Assembly (NCBI RefSeq): GCF_016482685.1 | Contig: NZ_JACYHF010000003.1 | Span: 1 to 64,000 of the forward strand | DNA from: Streptomyces sp. DSM 110735 | GTDB taxonomy: Bacteria > Actinomycetota > Actinomycetes > Streptomycetales > Streptomycetaceae | Reading direction: 5' to 3' | DNA length: 64,000 bases | Part shown: piece after piece, positions 8,814 through 16,228 of the stretch | Position numbering within the stretch: position 1 is the stretch's first letter | Layout: each line of letters starts with the position of its first letter | Made by a program: the position numbers and the translations under genes | Notes under the pieces: generated by a model | Databases searched by the model: none | What the model was told of the DNA's origin: nothing | The model's input: the letters and a program-made list of their open reading frames with translations, nothing else

Positions 8814-8834
8814 CCGGATACCGGATACCGGATA
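8814..8834. repeat. Heptamer tandem repeat (ccggata)x3
   Basis: Three perfect CCGGATA units lie in the 268-base gap between the receptor stop and the P450 start, followed by a second imperfect repeat of CCGGTCGGGGCGG (about 8849-8879). The rest of the gap holds no gene. The repeats may be neutral slippage or may affect the leader of the P450 transcript. Confidence 0.65.
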
Positions 8835-8933
8835 CCGACCACCGGCTGCCGGTCGGGGCGGCTACCGGTCGGGGCGGTCCGGGCATCGGCCGGGCGGCGG
8901 TCCGGTCCCCGCCCTCCCCGGCGCCCCCGGCGC

Positions 8934-9617
8934 TCAGCCGGTGACGCCGGGCTCCTCGGCGTCCCGGCGCAGGGCGAGCGCCTCGGCGTGGACGCGCTCG
9001 CCCCGGTCCAGACCCATGTCGAGGCGGACCAGGACGGCGGGGACGGCGATGCTGGTCATCAGATGCCGGTAGAGGTCGACCACGCGTTCCATGAGGTCCG
9101 AGTGGTTGTTCATGATCTTGGAGAGCACCTGGGCGCCGGTGAAGGCGGCGACGAACGCCTTGGCGGCGGCCTCGACGTCGACGTGCGGCAGGAGTTCGCC
9201 GCTCGCCTTCGCGCGGGCCAGGAGCTTGGCGTTGTGGTCGATCCAGGACGCCATGGGCACCCGCCGGTCCAGACCGTCCTGGGGCGAGCCCTGGTCCACG
9301 GTGAGCCGGACGCTGCCGCGCACCAGCGGATCGCCCTGGCCGAGCAGATGGGCGAGGAGGAAGCCCGCGTCCAGACCTTCCTGGAGGACCAGTTCGCGCG
9401 GCGGGGTGTCCGGTACGGAGGTGAGCTGGTCGGTGAGGACGGCCTGGGCGAGCTGTTCCTTGGAGGCGAAGTGGAAGTAGAGGGCGCCCTTGGTGACGTT
9501 GGCGCGCTGGAGGATCTCGGAGATCGTCGCGGCTTCGTACCCCACGTCGGCGAACACGTCGGCGGCTGCCACCAGGATGTTGCGCCTTGTCCTGATCGCA
9601 CGTTCCTGCAGCGCCAC
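8934..9617 (-). CDS. Gamma-butyrolactone/avenolide-type autoregulator receptor (AvaR1/ArpA-like)
   Basis: A 227-residue TetR-fold receptor. The N-terminus ([41 protein letters not shown]) and the C-terminal domain ([16 protein letters not shown], the GELLPHVD segment and FTGAQVLS) match hormone-binding receptors of the ArpA/ScbR/AvaR1 family along their length. The start is GTG at 9617 with GGAGGG upstream. Such receptors repress autoregulator-response genes until a butyrolactone or butenolide binds. Here it is divergent from the acyl-CoA oxidase and upstream of the P450, exactly as avaR1 lies with aco and cyp17. It probably represses the divergent promoter at 9906-9951. Confidence 0.87.
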   Translation of the reverse strand: MALQERAIRTRRNILVAAADVFADVGYEAATISEILQRANVTKGALYFHFASKEQLAQAVLTDQLTSVPDTPPRELVLQEGLDAGFLLAHLLGQGDPLVRGSVRLTVDQGSPQDGLDRRVPMASWIDHNAKLLARAKASGELLPHVDVEAAAKAFVAAFTGAQVLSKIMNNHSDLMERVVDLYRHLMTSIAVPAVLVRLDMGLDRGERVHAEALALRRDAEEPGVTG

Positions 9618-9905
9618 GGCACACCCTCCGCACTGGCTTCACGGCCCGGTCGGTGACGGAAAGAGACCGGCGGGTACGCATCCTGCCACCCGGCAACTCG
9701 CCCTTTCAAGCGTGCGCTCGCCCTCACGTACGAGCGCCGGGGCTCCTCACCGCCGGCCACGATAAGACGTGCCGCCCGGTATCACAACGCCTTCGGACCG
9801 ACCCGGCGTGCCATGCGAGGGGTGCCGCATCCCCGTAAAACCCGTTCAGTTTCGGTCAGTTGTCGAACCCGAAGCGCCCACATTACGCAACCGTGCGGTG
9901 ACCGA

Positions 9906-9951
9906 TTGACAGAGTCTTTGCTTGATAAGCAAACCGGAAGGTCCGTATCTT
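9906..9951 (+). promoter_or_regulatory. Putative aco promoter with receptor operator (ARE-like)
   Basis: Within the 385-base divergent region, TTGATA (9922-9927) and TATCTT (9946-9951) are spaced 18 bp apart as a likely promoter for the acyl-CoA oxidase. A consensus TTGACA also lies at 9906-9911. Two dyads overlap: a perfect TTTGCTT-GAT-AAGCAAA at 9917-9933, and a 26-bp GATA...TATC element (9924-9949) with AAACCGG near its centre, resembling receptor-binding AREs (seven of thirteen symmetric pairs match). An operator between -35 and -10 would allow tight repression by the adjacent receptor. The rest of 9618-9905 shows no gene. Confidence 0.5.
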
Positions 9952-10002
9952 CTGACACTGCGCATCCCTTCCTGCCGGATCTGCGACCACGGGAGCGGGC
10001 TC

Positions 10003-11913
10003 ATGACTCTTCTGACACCTCAGGCAGAACTCCCCTCGGCACCCGGGAACGACGACGAGCACCACAAAGTCCCCCTCCCTTCGCCCCGTTCCGCGCCGTC
10101 CTCGGCGGCGGCGGTGGCGGAGCTGACCCGGCTCCTCTTCGACGGCGGTGCCCGCGAGCGCGGGCACGGACGCTGGCGCGAGCTGATCGCCCGCGACACC
10201 TTCCGGCACCGCCCGGGACTCGAAGCCGCCGAGCGCGCCGAACTCTCCTACGCCTGGCTGCGCCTGGTGAACGACACCGCCGGAGCCCCGGAGCGGCTCG
10301 CCGACGACCCGGCGGAACTCGCGGCCCTGCACGAGTGGGCGGCCATCGTGGACGGCGGCGGCGGACTGTGCACCGTGGCGAGCATCCACTACAACCTCTT
10401 CCTCGGCAGCCTGCTCGACCACGACGGCGGGCGCGACCTGTCCGACTTCACCTCGCTCCGCCGCGTCGGCACGTTCCTGTGCACCGAGCTGGAGCACGGC
10501 AACGACGCCTCGGCGCTGGAGACCACCGCCGAACTCGATCCCAAGACCGGCGGGTTCGTTCTGCACACCCCGCGTCCGGGTGCCCAGAAGTTCATGCCCA
10601 ACACGAGTCTGACCGGCGGTCCCAAGAGCGCGGTGGTCGCCGCCCGGCTGCTGGTGGACGGGCGGGACGAGGGGGTCTTCCTCTTCCTGACCCCGCTCAG
10701 CGACGAGAACGGGCTGCGCCCCGGCGTCCAGGTGCGCAGGCTGCCGATGCGCACCGGCGCGCCCGTCGACCACTGCATGACCTCCTTCGACCACGTACCG
10801 CTGCCCCGCTCCGCCCTGCTGGAGTCCGCGCACGGCCGTCTGGACGCCGAGGGGACGCTGCACAGCGAACTCGGCAACCGGCGCAAGCGGTTCCTGCGCT
10901 CCATCGGCCGGGTCACCATGGGCAAGCTCTGCATGAGCGGCGCGGCGATCGGCGCCACCCGGGCGGCGCTCGCCATAGCCGTGCGTTACGGCGGACACCG
11001 GCAGGTCAGCGGTCCGCGCGCGGGCGAGCGCATTCCCGTGAACGCCCACCGCTCCCACCACGGTCCGCTGTTGAAGGGTCTGGCGACCTCCTACGCCATG
11101 ACCTTCCTGCACCGCCGGGCGCTGGAGGGCTGGACCGCGCACCGCACGGACCCGGACACCGAACGGCAGGCGGAGGCCGAGCGGCTGGTGGCCGTGGCCA
11201 AGGGCTGGATCACCTGGAAGGCGCGGGAGGTCACCGTCGAGTGCCGTGAACGCTGCGGCGCCCAGGCGCTGTTCGCGGCGAACGGGCTCTCCGAGTTCCC
11301 GCAGTACATCGAGGGCACCGTCACCGCCGAGGGCGACAACACGGTGATCTGGGTGAAGGCTGCCGCCGAGCTGCTGTTCGCCGAGCAGCCGCCCGCGGGT
11401 CCGCTCCACTCCCCCGTCGACACGGCCCAGTTGACCGATCCGAGGCATCTGCGGGAGCTGCTGGCGCGGGCGGAGTCGATCTGGCGGGACCGGGCGCGGA
11501 CCCGGCTGCGGCGGGGACCGTCCGGCGACCCCGTGGCCCGCTGGAACGGCGCCTCCTCAGCGGCTCTGGAGATGGTCTCGGCGCACGCCCGGCTGCGGGC
11601 GGCCGACGCCTTCCTGGACGCGGTGGACCGGGCGGCGGAGCCGGGGGCGCGGGCGCTGCTCGGGCGGCTGTGCCTGCTGTTCCTGCTCCAGGAGGCGAGC
11701 GCCCACAGCGGTGACCTGCTGGCGCACGGGCATCTCTCCGCGGAACAGGTCTGCGCTCTGCCCGAGCTGGTGGACGACGTGCTGCGCGAGCTGGCCCCGC
11801 ACATGAGCGCCCTGGTGGAGGCGTTCGATCTGCCGGACGCCTTCCTGGACGGTGTGCCGCTCGCCAACTCGGGCGCGGTGTCGCTCGCGGACTACGCGCT
11901 GCCGCCCGAGTAG
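10003..11913 (+). CDS. aco: Acyl-CoA oxidase of avenolide-type hormone synthesis (Aco-like)
   Basis: A 636-residue protein of the acyl-CoA dehydrogenase/oxidase superfamily, as long as acyl-CoA oxidases (about 600-650) rather than dehydrogenases (about 380). The ATG at 10003 has GGGAGCG upstream; the frame from a TTG at 9922 starts inside the promoter. Supporting segments are GRVTMGKLCMSGAAIG, ISG-type FVLHTPRPGAQKFMPN (flavin/substrate region) and LGNRRKRFLRSIG. It is divergent from the receptor gene. In S. avermitilis, Aco is needed to make avenolide; ScbC in S. coelicolor is a related oxidase. A terminator follows at 11930. Confidence 0.82.
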   Translation: MTLLTPQAELPSAPGNDDEHHKVPLPSPRSAPSSAAAVAELTRLLFDGGARERGHGRWRELIARDTFRHRPGLEAAERAELSYAWLRLVNDTAGAPERLADDPAELAALHEWAAIVDGGGGLCTVASIHYNLFLGSLLDHDGGRDLSDFTSLRRVGTFLCTELEHGNDASALETTAELDPKTGGFVLHTPRPGAQKFMPNTSLTGGPKSAVVAARLLVDGRDEGVFLFLTPLSDENGLRPGVQVRRLPMRTGAPVDHCMTSFDHVPLPRSALLESAHGRLDAEGTLHSELGNRRKRFLRSIGRVTMGKLCMSGAAIGATRAALAIAVRYGGHRQVSGPRAGERIPVNAHRSHHGPLLKGLATSYAMTFLHRRALEGWTAHRTDPDTERQAEAERLVAVAKGWITWKAREVTVECRERCGAQALFAANGLSEFPQYIEGTVTAEGDNTVIWVKAAAELLFAEQPPAGPLHSPVDTAQLTDPRHLRELLARAESIWRDRARTRLRRGPSGDPVARWNGASSAALEMVSAHARLRAADAFLDAVDRAAEPGARALLGRLCLLFLLQEASAHSGDLLAHGHLSAEQVCALPELVDDVLRELAPHMSALVEAFDLPDAFLDGVPLANSGAVSLADYALPPE

Positions 11914-11929
11914 GCGGTACGGCGTCCTC

Positions 11930-11955
11930 GGGCGCGGTCCCTGGTGACCGCGCCC
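11930..11955. terminator. Bidirectional terminator
   Basis: A 10-bp perfect stem, GGGCGCGGTC (11930-11939) with GACCGCGCCC (11946-11955) and a six-base loop, sits between the convergent acyl-CoA oxidase and threonine ammonia-lyase genes. Confidence 0.7.
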
Positions 11956-11968
11956 GCAACCGCCTTTG

Positions 11969-12934
11969 TCAGCCGACGAGTTCGGTGAACCGGCGGGTGT
12001 CGATGTTGCCGCCCGAGGCGATGACGCCGACGCGGCGCGGGAGGTCGTCGACGCGTCCGGAGAGCAGGGCGGCCAGACCGGTGGCACCGCTCGGCTCCAG
12101 CACGATCTTCAGCCGCTCGAAGGCGAACCGCATCGCCTCCACGATCTCCTCGTCGCTGACCAGCGCGATGGCGTCCACCAGCCGCTGGTTGAGGGCGAAG
12201 GTGATCTCGCCGGGCGAGGGTACGACCTGGCCGTCGGCGATGGAGCGGGGCACCGGGATGGTGACGCGTTCGCCGCTGTCGAGGGAGCGCTTGGTGTCGT
12301 CGCCCTCCTCCGGCTCGACCCCGATGATCCGGATCGCCGGGTGGAGGGACTTGGCGGCGGTGGCGCTGCCCGCGATGAGTCCGCCGCCGCCGACGGGAAC
12401 CACGAGCGCGTCGAGTTCGCCGGTCTCCTCCAGGAGTTCGAGCGCGGCGGTGCCCTGTCCGGCGATGACGTCGGGGTGGTCGTAGGGCGGGATCAGGGCG
12501 AGTCCGCGCTCCTCGGCGAGGTCGGTGCCGAGCGCGTTGCGTTCCTGGGTGTAGCGGTCGTAGGTGACGACCTCGGCGCCGTAGCCCAGGGTCGCCTCCA
12601 TCTTGGAGCGGGGGGCGTCCTCGGGCATCAGGATGACGGCGGTGGTGCCCAGTTCCCGGGCGGCAAGGGCGACGGCCTGCGCGTGGTTGCCGGAGGAGAA
12701 CGCGGCGATGCCCTTGGCCAGTTGGTCCGGCGTGAGCCGGGCGGCGGCGTTGTAGGCGCCCCGGAACTTGAAGGCGCCGACCCGCTGGAAGTTCTCGCAC
12801 TTGACGAACACCTCTGCGCCGACACGGTCGTTGAGGGTGCGCGAGGTGATGACGGGGGTGCGGTGGGCGATGCCTTCCAGCCGCGCGGCGGCGGCCCGGA
12901 CGTCGTCGAGGGTGAGGGAGGGTACGGCGGCCAT
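11969..12934 (-). CDS. Threonine ammonia-lyase (threonine/serine dehydratase)
   Basis: A 321-residue fold-type II PLP enzyme that deaminates threonine to 2-oxobutanoate, and probably serine to pyruvate. The PLP lysine lies in GAFKFRGAYNA, the phosphate-binding loop in VPVGGGGLIAGSA, and SGGNID is near the C-terminus. The ATG at 12934 has AGGGGAC upstream. No C-terminal ACT regulatory domain is present, so it resembles short catabolic-type enzymes or serine racemase relatives more than full-length isoleucine-feedback IlvA. It lies 50 bases downstream of a same-strand regulator, suggesting co-transcription and amino-acid-responsive control. Confidence 0.88.
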   Translation of the reverse strand: MAAVPSLTLDDVRAAAARLEGIAHRTPVITSRTLNDRVGAEVFVKCENFQRVGAFKFRGAYNAAARLTPDQLAKGIAAFSSGNHAQAVALAARELGTTAVILMPEDAPRSKMEATLGYGAEVVTYDRYTQERNALGTDLAEERGLALIPPYDHPDVIAGQGTAALELLEETGELDALVVPVGGGGLIAGSATAAKSLHPAIRIIGVEPEEGDDTKRSLDSGERVTIPVPRSIADGQVVPSPGEITFALNQRLVDAIALVSDEEIVEAMRFAFERLKIVLEPSGATGLAALLSGRVDDLPRRVGVIASGGNIDTRRFTELVG

Positions 12935-12984
12935 GGTGGGTCCCCTGGGGTGATCGGCGGTACGGGTGGACGTGAACGGGCCGG

Positions 12985-13632
12985 TCATCCGGCGTAGTTG
13001 TAGACGGTCGCCCGGGAGATCCCGAGCAGGTCCGCGATGCTCCGGGCGGCGTCCCGGGAGGCGAACCAGCCCTCGCGGTGGAGCCTGCGCACCAGGTCCC
13101 GCTTGGCTTCGCGGCTCAGGGATCTCGGAGTGCCCCCGTCGCGGGCGGCGTACGACTCGACGGCGGTGCGCAGTTCGCGGGCGGTGCGGTCGCCGAGCGA
13201 CTCCGGTGGCTCGTCGGGGTGTTCGGTGCCGGTGGCGACGAGACGGCCGAGGGTGAGGGCGACCGGGGAGAGCACGGAGACGTCGAGGTTGAGGCAGAGC
13301 GCGGCGACGTAGTCACCGGCGGAGTTCCTGATGCCGATGGAGGTGCTCTTGGCGGGGCGGCCGTCGGGGAAGCGGTTGGGGTAGTTCTGGACGACGCCCG
13401 GGTAACGCGGGTCCGCGATGCGGGCGAGCCCCAACTCGGTCGCCGCGTCGCCCACTTGGCGCCCGGAGAGGTTGTTCTCTATCGCGCGGATCGCGTGGTC
13501 GGGGTCGCGCAGGTCGTGCAGCACCACTTCGCACAGCCCGGGAAACATCCGCCCGAGCGCGACGGCGATCTTCTCGGCTTCCCCGATCAGATGCTCGTCC
13601 GCGTCGCGCCCGTCGGCGTCGGGGTGCTCCAT
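12985..13632 (-). CDS. YheO-like PAS and HTH (DauR-type) transcriptional regulator
   Basis: A 215-residue protein with an N-terminal YheO-like PAS sensor domain (about 15-120; LCEVVLHDL, NNLSGRQVG and KSTSIGIRN are typical) and a C-terminal DauR-type HTH (about 155-213; REAKRDLVRRLHREGWF, SIADLLGISRATVYNY). The ATG at 13632 has GGAGG upstream. Relatives control amino-acid catabolism genes beside them. Here it is followed by threonine ammonia-lyase, making that its likely target. The ligand is unknown. Confidence 0.85.
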   Translation of the reverse strand: MEHPDADGRDADEHLIGEAEKIAVALGRMFPGLCEVVLHDLRDPDHAIRAIENNLSGRQVGDAATELGLARIADPRYPGVVQNYPNRFPDGRPAKSTSIGIRNSAGDYVAALCLNLDVSVLSPVALTLGRLVATGTEHPDEPPESLGDRTARELRTAVESYAARDGGTPRSLSREAKRDLVRRLHREGWFASRDAARSIADLLGISRATVYNYAG

Positions 13633-13813
13633 GAACGTCCTCCGCTCGCAGGGGAGTTGCCGGACCGCGTGAACAGCACGTCTGGACCGGATTTCCAGTT
13701 CTGGACAATACATCCGAGCCCCGCGCCGCACCACGGCTTTACGCGCACCCCCTCTCGCACCCGCCTCGCATCGCGCCCCCACCCCCTCATTCCTCGCCCA
13801 ACTCGCAAAACAT

Positions 13814-13840
13814 GTGAAGAAAGTGGTATACGATCTTCAC
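13814..13840. promoter_or_regulatory. Inverted repeat GTGAAG-N15-CTTCAC in a divergent region
   Basis: Perfect six-base arms (13814-13819 and 13835-13840) flank GTATAC and a possible -10 hexamer TATACG (13827-13832), about 35 bases before the secreted DUF3761 gene. It could be an operator over that promoter. The surrounding sequence (13633-13813) holds no gene. Confidence 0.4.
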
Positions 13841-13875
13841 GCGAGCAACACATCTGATCTCTAGGGGGGATTCCT

Positions 13876-14148
13876 TTGCGCGCACGCCTGGCCGCCACGG
13901 CCGTCGCCGTCGCTCTCGCCGGTGCCGTCTTCGGCGCACCGTCCGCGTCCGCCGCGACGGCGCTGCCGTCCAAGAACACGGCCCACCACTGTGTGCACCA
14001 CACCACCGGGGTCTGCGGCTGGACGCACCACCAGAAGCCGAAGGACAAGTACGAGACGGCGAAGTGCAAGGACGCCTCGGTGTCGTACTCGGCGCACTCG
14101 CAGGGCACCTGCTCGCACCACCGCGGTGTGAAGTACTGGTTCAAGTAG
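13876..14148 (+). CDS. Small secreted DUF3761-like protein
   Basis: A 90-residue exported protein beginning with TTG, with an AGGGGGGA Shine-Dalgarno just upstream. The signal peptide ends near SASA-ATA. The mature part is His/Cys-rich and ends with CKDASVSYSAHSQGTCSHH followed by RGVKYW, the pattern of DUF3761, seen in secreted and phage-associated proteins of unknown function. Four cysteines could form two disulfides, or with the histidines bind metal. It is monocistronic, with a promoter dyad before it and a hairpin after it. Confidence 0.75.
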   Translation: MRARLAATAVAVALAGAVFGAPSASAATALPSKNTAHHCVHHTTGVCGWTHHQKPKDKYETAKCKDASVSYSAHSQGTCSHHRGVKYWFK

Positions 14149-14158
14149 GCCGGCCCCG

Positions 14159-14184
14159 GGGGTCGTCACGGGGGTGACGGCCCC
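14159..14184 (+). terminator. Terminator after the DUF3761 gene
   Basis: GGGGTCGTCAC (14159-14169) pairs with GTGACGGCCCC (14174-14184) with one G-U wobble and a four-G loop, followed by TTGTG. Confidence 0.6.
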
Positions 14185-14286
14185 TTGTGCGGGTGGGTCC
14201 GGTGACTCATGATCGGGCGGACCCGTGTCCCGGCGGGACGGCGGATGTGCCGTGCCTCCGGGACTTCGCCGTCTCCTGGAGCCGCC

Positions 14287-15627
14287 ATGACACCCCCCAC
14301 GGCCGTACCGTCCACGGACTCCCCCGGCAGCCGCCGTCTCGCCCTCGTCGGCGGATCGCTCGGCAATCTCGTCGAGTGGTACGACTGGTTCGTCTACGCC
14401 AGTTTCGCGATCTACTTCGCCGACTCCTTCTTCCCGGGCGACAACCCGACGACCCAACTCCTCAACACGGCGGGCATCTTCGCCGTCGGCTTCCTGATGC
14501 GCCCGGTCGGCGGATGGATCCTCGGACGGGCCGCCGACCGGCACGGCCGCAAGAGCGCGCTCACCCTGACCGTCACGATGATGTCGGTGGCCGCGCTGCT
14601 CATCGCCGTGGCCCCCACCTACGGCCAGGTCGGCTACTTCGGCGCCCTCGTCCTCCTGCTCGCCCGGCTGCTCCAGGGGCTCAGCATCGGCGGCGAGTAC
14701 GCGGCCAGCGCCACCTATCTCACCGAGGCGTCCGCCCGGAACCGGCGCGGGCTCGGCTCCTCCTTCCAGTACGTGTCGATGACCTGCGGCCAACTGCTGG
14801 GTCTCGCCATCCTGATCGCGCTCCAACACACCCTGACCGACGAGCAGTTGAAGAGCTGGGGCTGGCGGCTTCCGTTCGTGATCGGCGCGGTGTTCGCCCT
14901 GGTGGTGTTCTGGCTGCGGCGGCGGCTGACGGAGACGGCGGCGTTCACCGAGGAGGCGGCCGGGCAGAGCGCGCAGACCGCGCGCGGCACGCTCACCGCG
15001 CTGTGGGAGCACCGGCGCGAGGCGGGCCTGGTCATGGCGCTCACCCTGGGCGGCACGGTGGCGTACTACACGTACACCACGTACCTCACCAAGTATCTGA
15101 TCGGCAGCGCGGGTATGGCCAAGTCGACCGCCACGCTGGTGAGTTTCACCGCGCTCACCGTCTTCGCGCTGCTCCAGCCGCTGGCCGGGGCGCTCTCCGA
15201 CCGGATCGGGCGCAGGCCGCTGCTGATCACCTTCGCGGTGGGCTGCACGGTGGGCACATACCCCATCATGACGGCGCTCGGCTCGGCGTCCTCCTTCTGG
15301 CCCGCGCTGGGGCTGTCCCTGCTGGCGCTGGTGATCGTCACCGGCTACACCTCGATCAACGCGGCGGTGAAGGCGGAGCTGTTCCCCACCCGCGTCCGCG
15401 CCCTCGGCGTCGCCCTCCCCTACGCCGTCGCCAACGCCCTCTTCGGCGGCACGGCGGAATACGTCGCCCTGTGGTTCAAGGACGCCGGGCACGAGCGCCT
15501 CTTCTTCTGGTACGTCTCCGGCTGCGCGCTGATCTCCCTGGTGACCTACGTCCTGATGCCGGACACCCGGGACGCGGCGCTGAGCAGGGCGGAGGCGCAG
15601 CCGGGAGAGAAGGTCCCCGCGCTATAG
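14287..15627 (+). CDS. MFS transporter, metabolite:H+ symporter (KgtP/ProP-like)
   Basis: A 446-residue, roughly 12-helix major facilitator. The start GNLVEWYDWFVYASFAIYF and the loop ADRHGRKSALTLTV identify the metabolite:H+ symporter group, which imports 2-oxoglutarate, citrate, shikimate, proline or betaine. The second signature AGALSDRIGRRPLL lies in the loop between helices 8 and 9. The ATG at 14287 (GGAG upstream) is preferred over the longer frame from 14209. The substrate is not predictable. Its last six bases overlap the end of the convergent membrane-protein gene. Confidence 0.85.
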   Translation: MTPPTAVPSTDSPGSRRLALVGGSLGNLVEWYDWFVYASFAIYFADSFFPGDNPTTQLLNTAGIFAVGFLMRPVGGWILGRAADRHGRKSALTLTVTMMSVAALLIAVAPTYGQVGYFGALVLLLARLLQGLSIGGEYAASATYLTEASARNRRGLGSSFQYVSMTCGQLLGLAILIALQHTLTDEQLKSWGWRLPFVIGAVFALVVFWLRRRLTETAAFTEEAAGQSAQTARGTLTALWEHRREAGLVMALTLGGTVAYYTYTTYLTKYLIGSAGMAKSTATLVSFTALTVFALLQPLAGALSDRIGRRPLLITFAVGCTVGTYPIMTALGSASSFWPALGLSLLALVIVTGYTSINAAVKAELFPTRVRALGVALPYAVANALFGGTAEYVALWFKDAGHERLFFWYVSGCALISLVTYVLMPDTRDAALSRAEAQPGEKVPAL

Positions 15628-16089
15628 CTGATGGGTCCAGGCGATCACGAACACGACCGCCCCGGCGGACAGCAGCAGGGTGACGGGCAGCGCCCAGGCG
15701 CCGGTGCGCTCGCCCCGGACGAAGCGGGCACCGAGGCGGTCGTGCAGATACGCGATGAACCACAGCAGCCCCAGACCCCCGGCCACCACGGGCAGGCTGA
15801 GCAGGAAGTGCGCCAGCCACGCCCCGGCGCGCGTCGGACCGCCCCACGAGTGGTCGTACGGACCCCGGTCGACCAGCCCGTACAGCGCCCCGCGCGCGAT
15901 GACCAGCAGTTCCATGCCGACCAGGACGAGGGAGACGGCGCCGAGCGGGATGCCCGTCCCGGCGTGCAGCAGTCGGCGTAAGCGGCGGGGGTCACGGTCC
16001 GTCAGCGCGGTGACGGAGCGGCGCACGCTGACCGGAAGGAGGGCGGCGGCGCGGAGGATGTCGGTGGCGACCGGCTTGATCGATGTCAT
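15622..16089 (-). CDS. Hypothetical membrane protein
   Basis: A 155-residue protein with an N-terminal amphipathic region and three predicted membrane segments (about 50-70, 90-112 and 133-152). No family was recognised. Its 3' end overlaps the convergent transporter gene by six bases. The only gene on its strand nearby is the separate DUF1479 gene further upstream. Confidence 0.6.
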   Translation of the reverse strand: MTSIKPVATDILRAAALLPVSVRRSVTALTDRDPRRLRRLLHAGTGIPLGAVSLVLVGMELLVIARGALYGLVDRGPYDHSWGGPTRAGAWLAHFLLSLPVVAGGLGLLWFIAYLHDRLGARFVRGERTGAWALPVTLLLSAGAVVFVIAWTHQL

Positions 16090-16159
16090 GCCAGGACGCT
16101 AGGCCGCCGTGCCCCCGCGCCACCTCGTGCGGGGGCACGATCACGACCCCCGACGCACG

Positions 16160-16228
16160 CTCCGGGTCTCCCCCATGCCGCACTCCGGGTCTCCCCGATG
16201 CCGCCCTCGGGGTCTCCCCTACGGCGCC
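16160..16228. repeat. Three tandem 23-bp repeats
   Basis: Units of 23 bases at 16160-16182, 16183-16205 and 16206-16228 share CTCCGGGTCTCCCC plus a GCC-rich remainder. The third copy runs into the last codons and stop of the DUF1479 gene (16219). The array could have grown from the 3' end of that gene and lies in the space before the hypothetical membrane gene. Confidence 0.7.

Noticed and set aside
7430-11913. A gamma-butyrolactone (A-factor type) rather than avenolide-type locus
   Set aside because: No AfsA/ScbA-type synthase is present; the acyl-CoA oxidase, P450 and receptor set fits butenolide synthesis better.
13861-15492. A 543-codon open frame opposite the MFS transporter
   Set aside because: The transporter is supported by signature motifs and an RBS; the opposite frame is a shadow.
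16160-16228. CRISPR array
   Set aside because: Three direct tandem units with no spacers, and no cas genes in the window.
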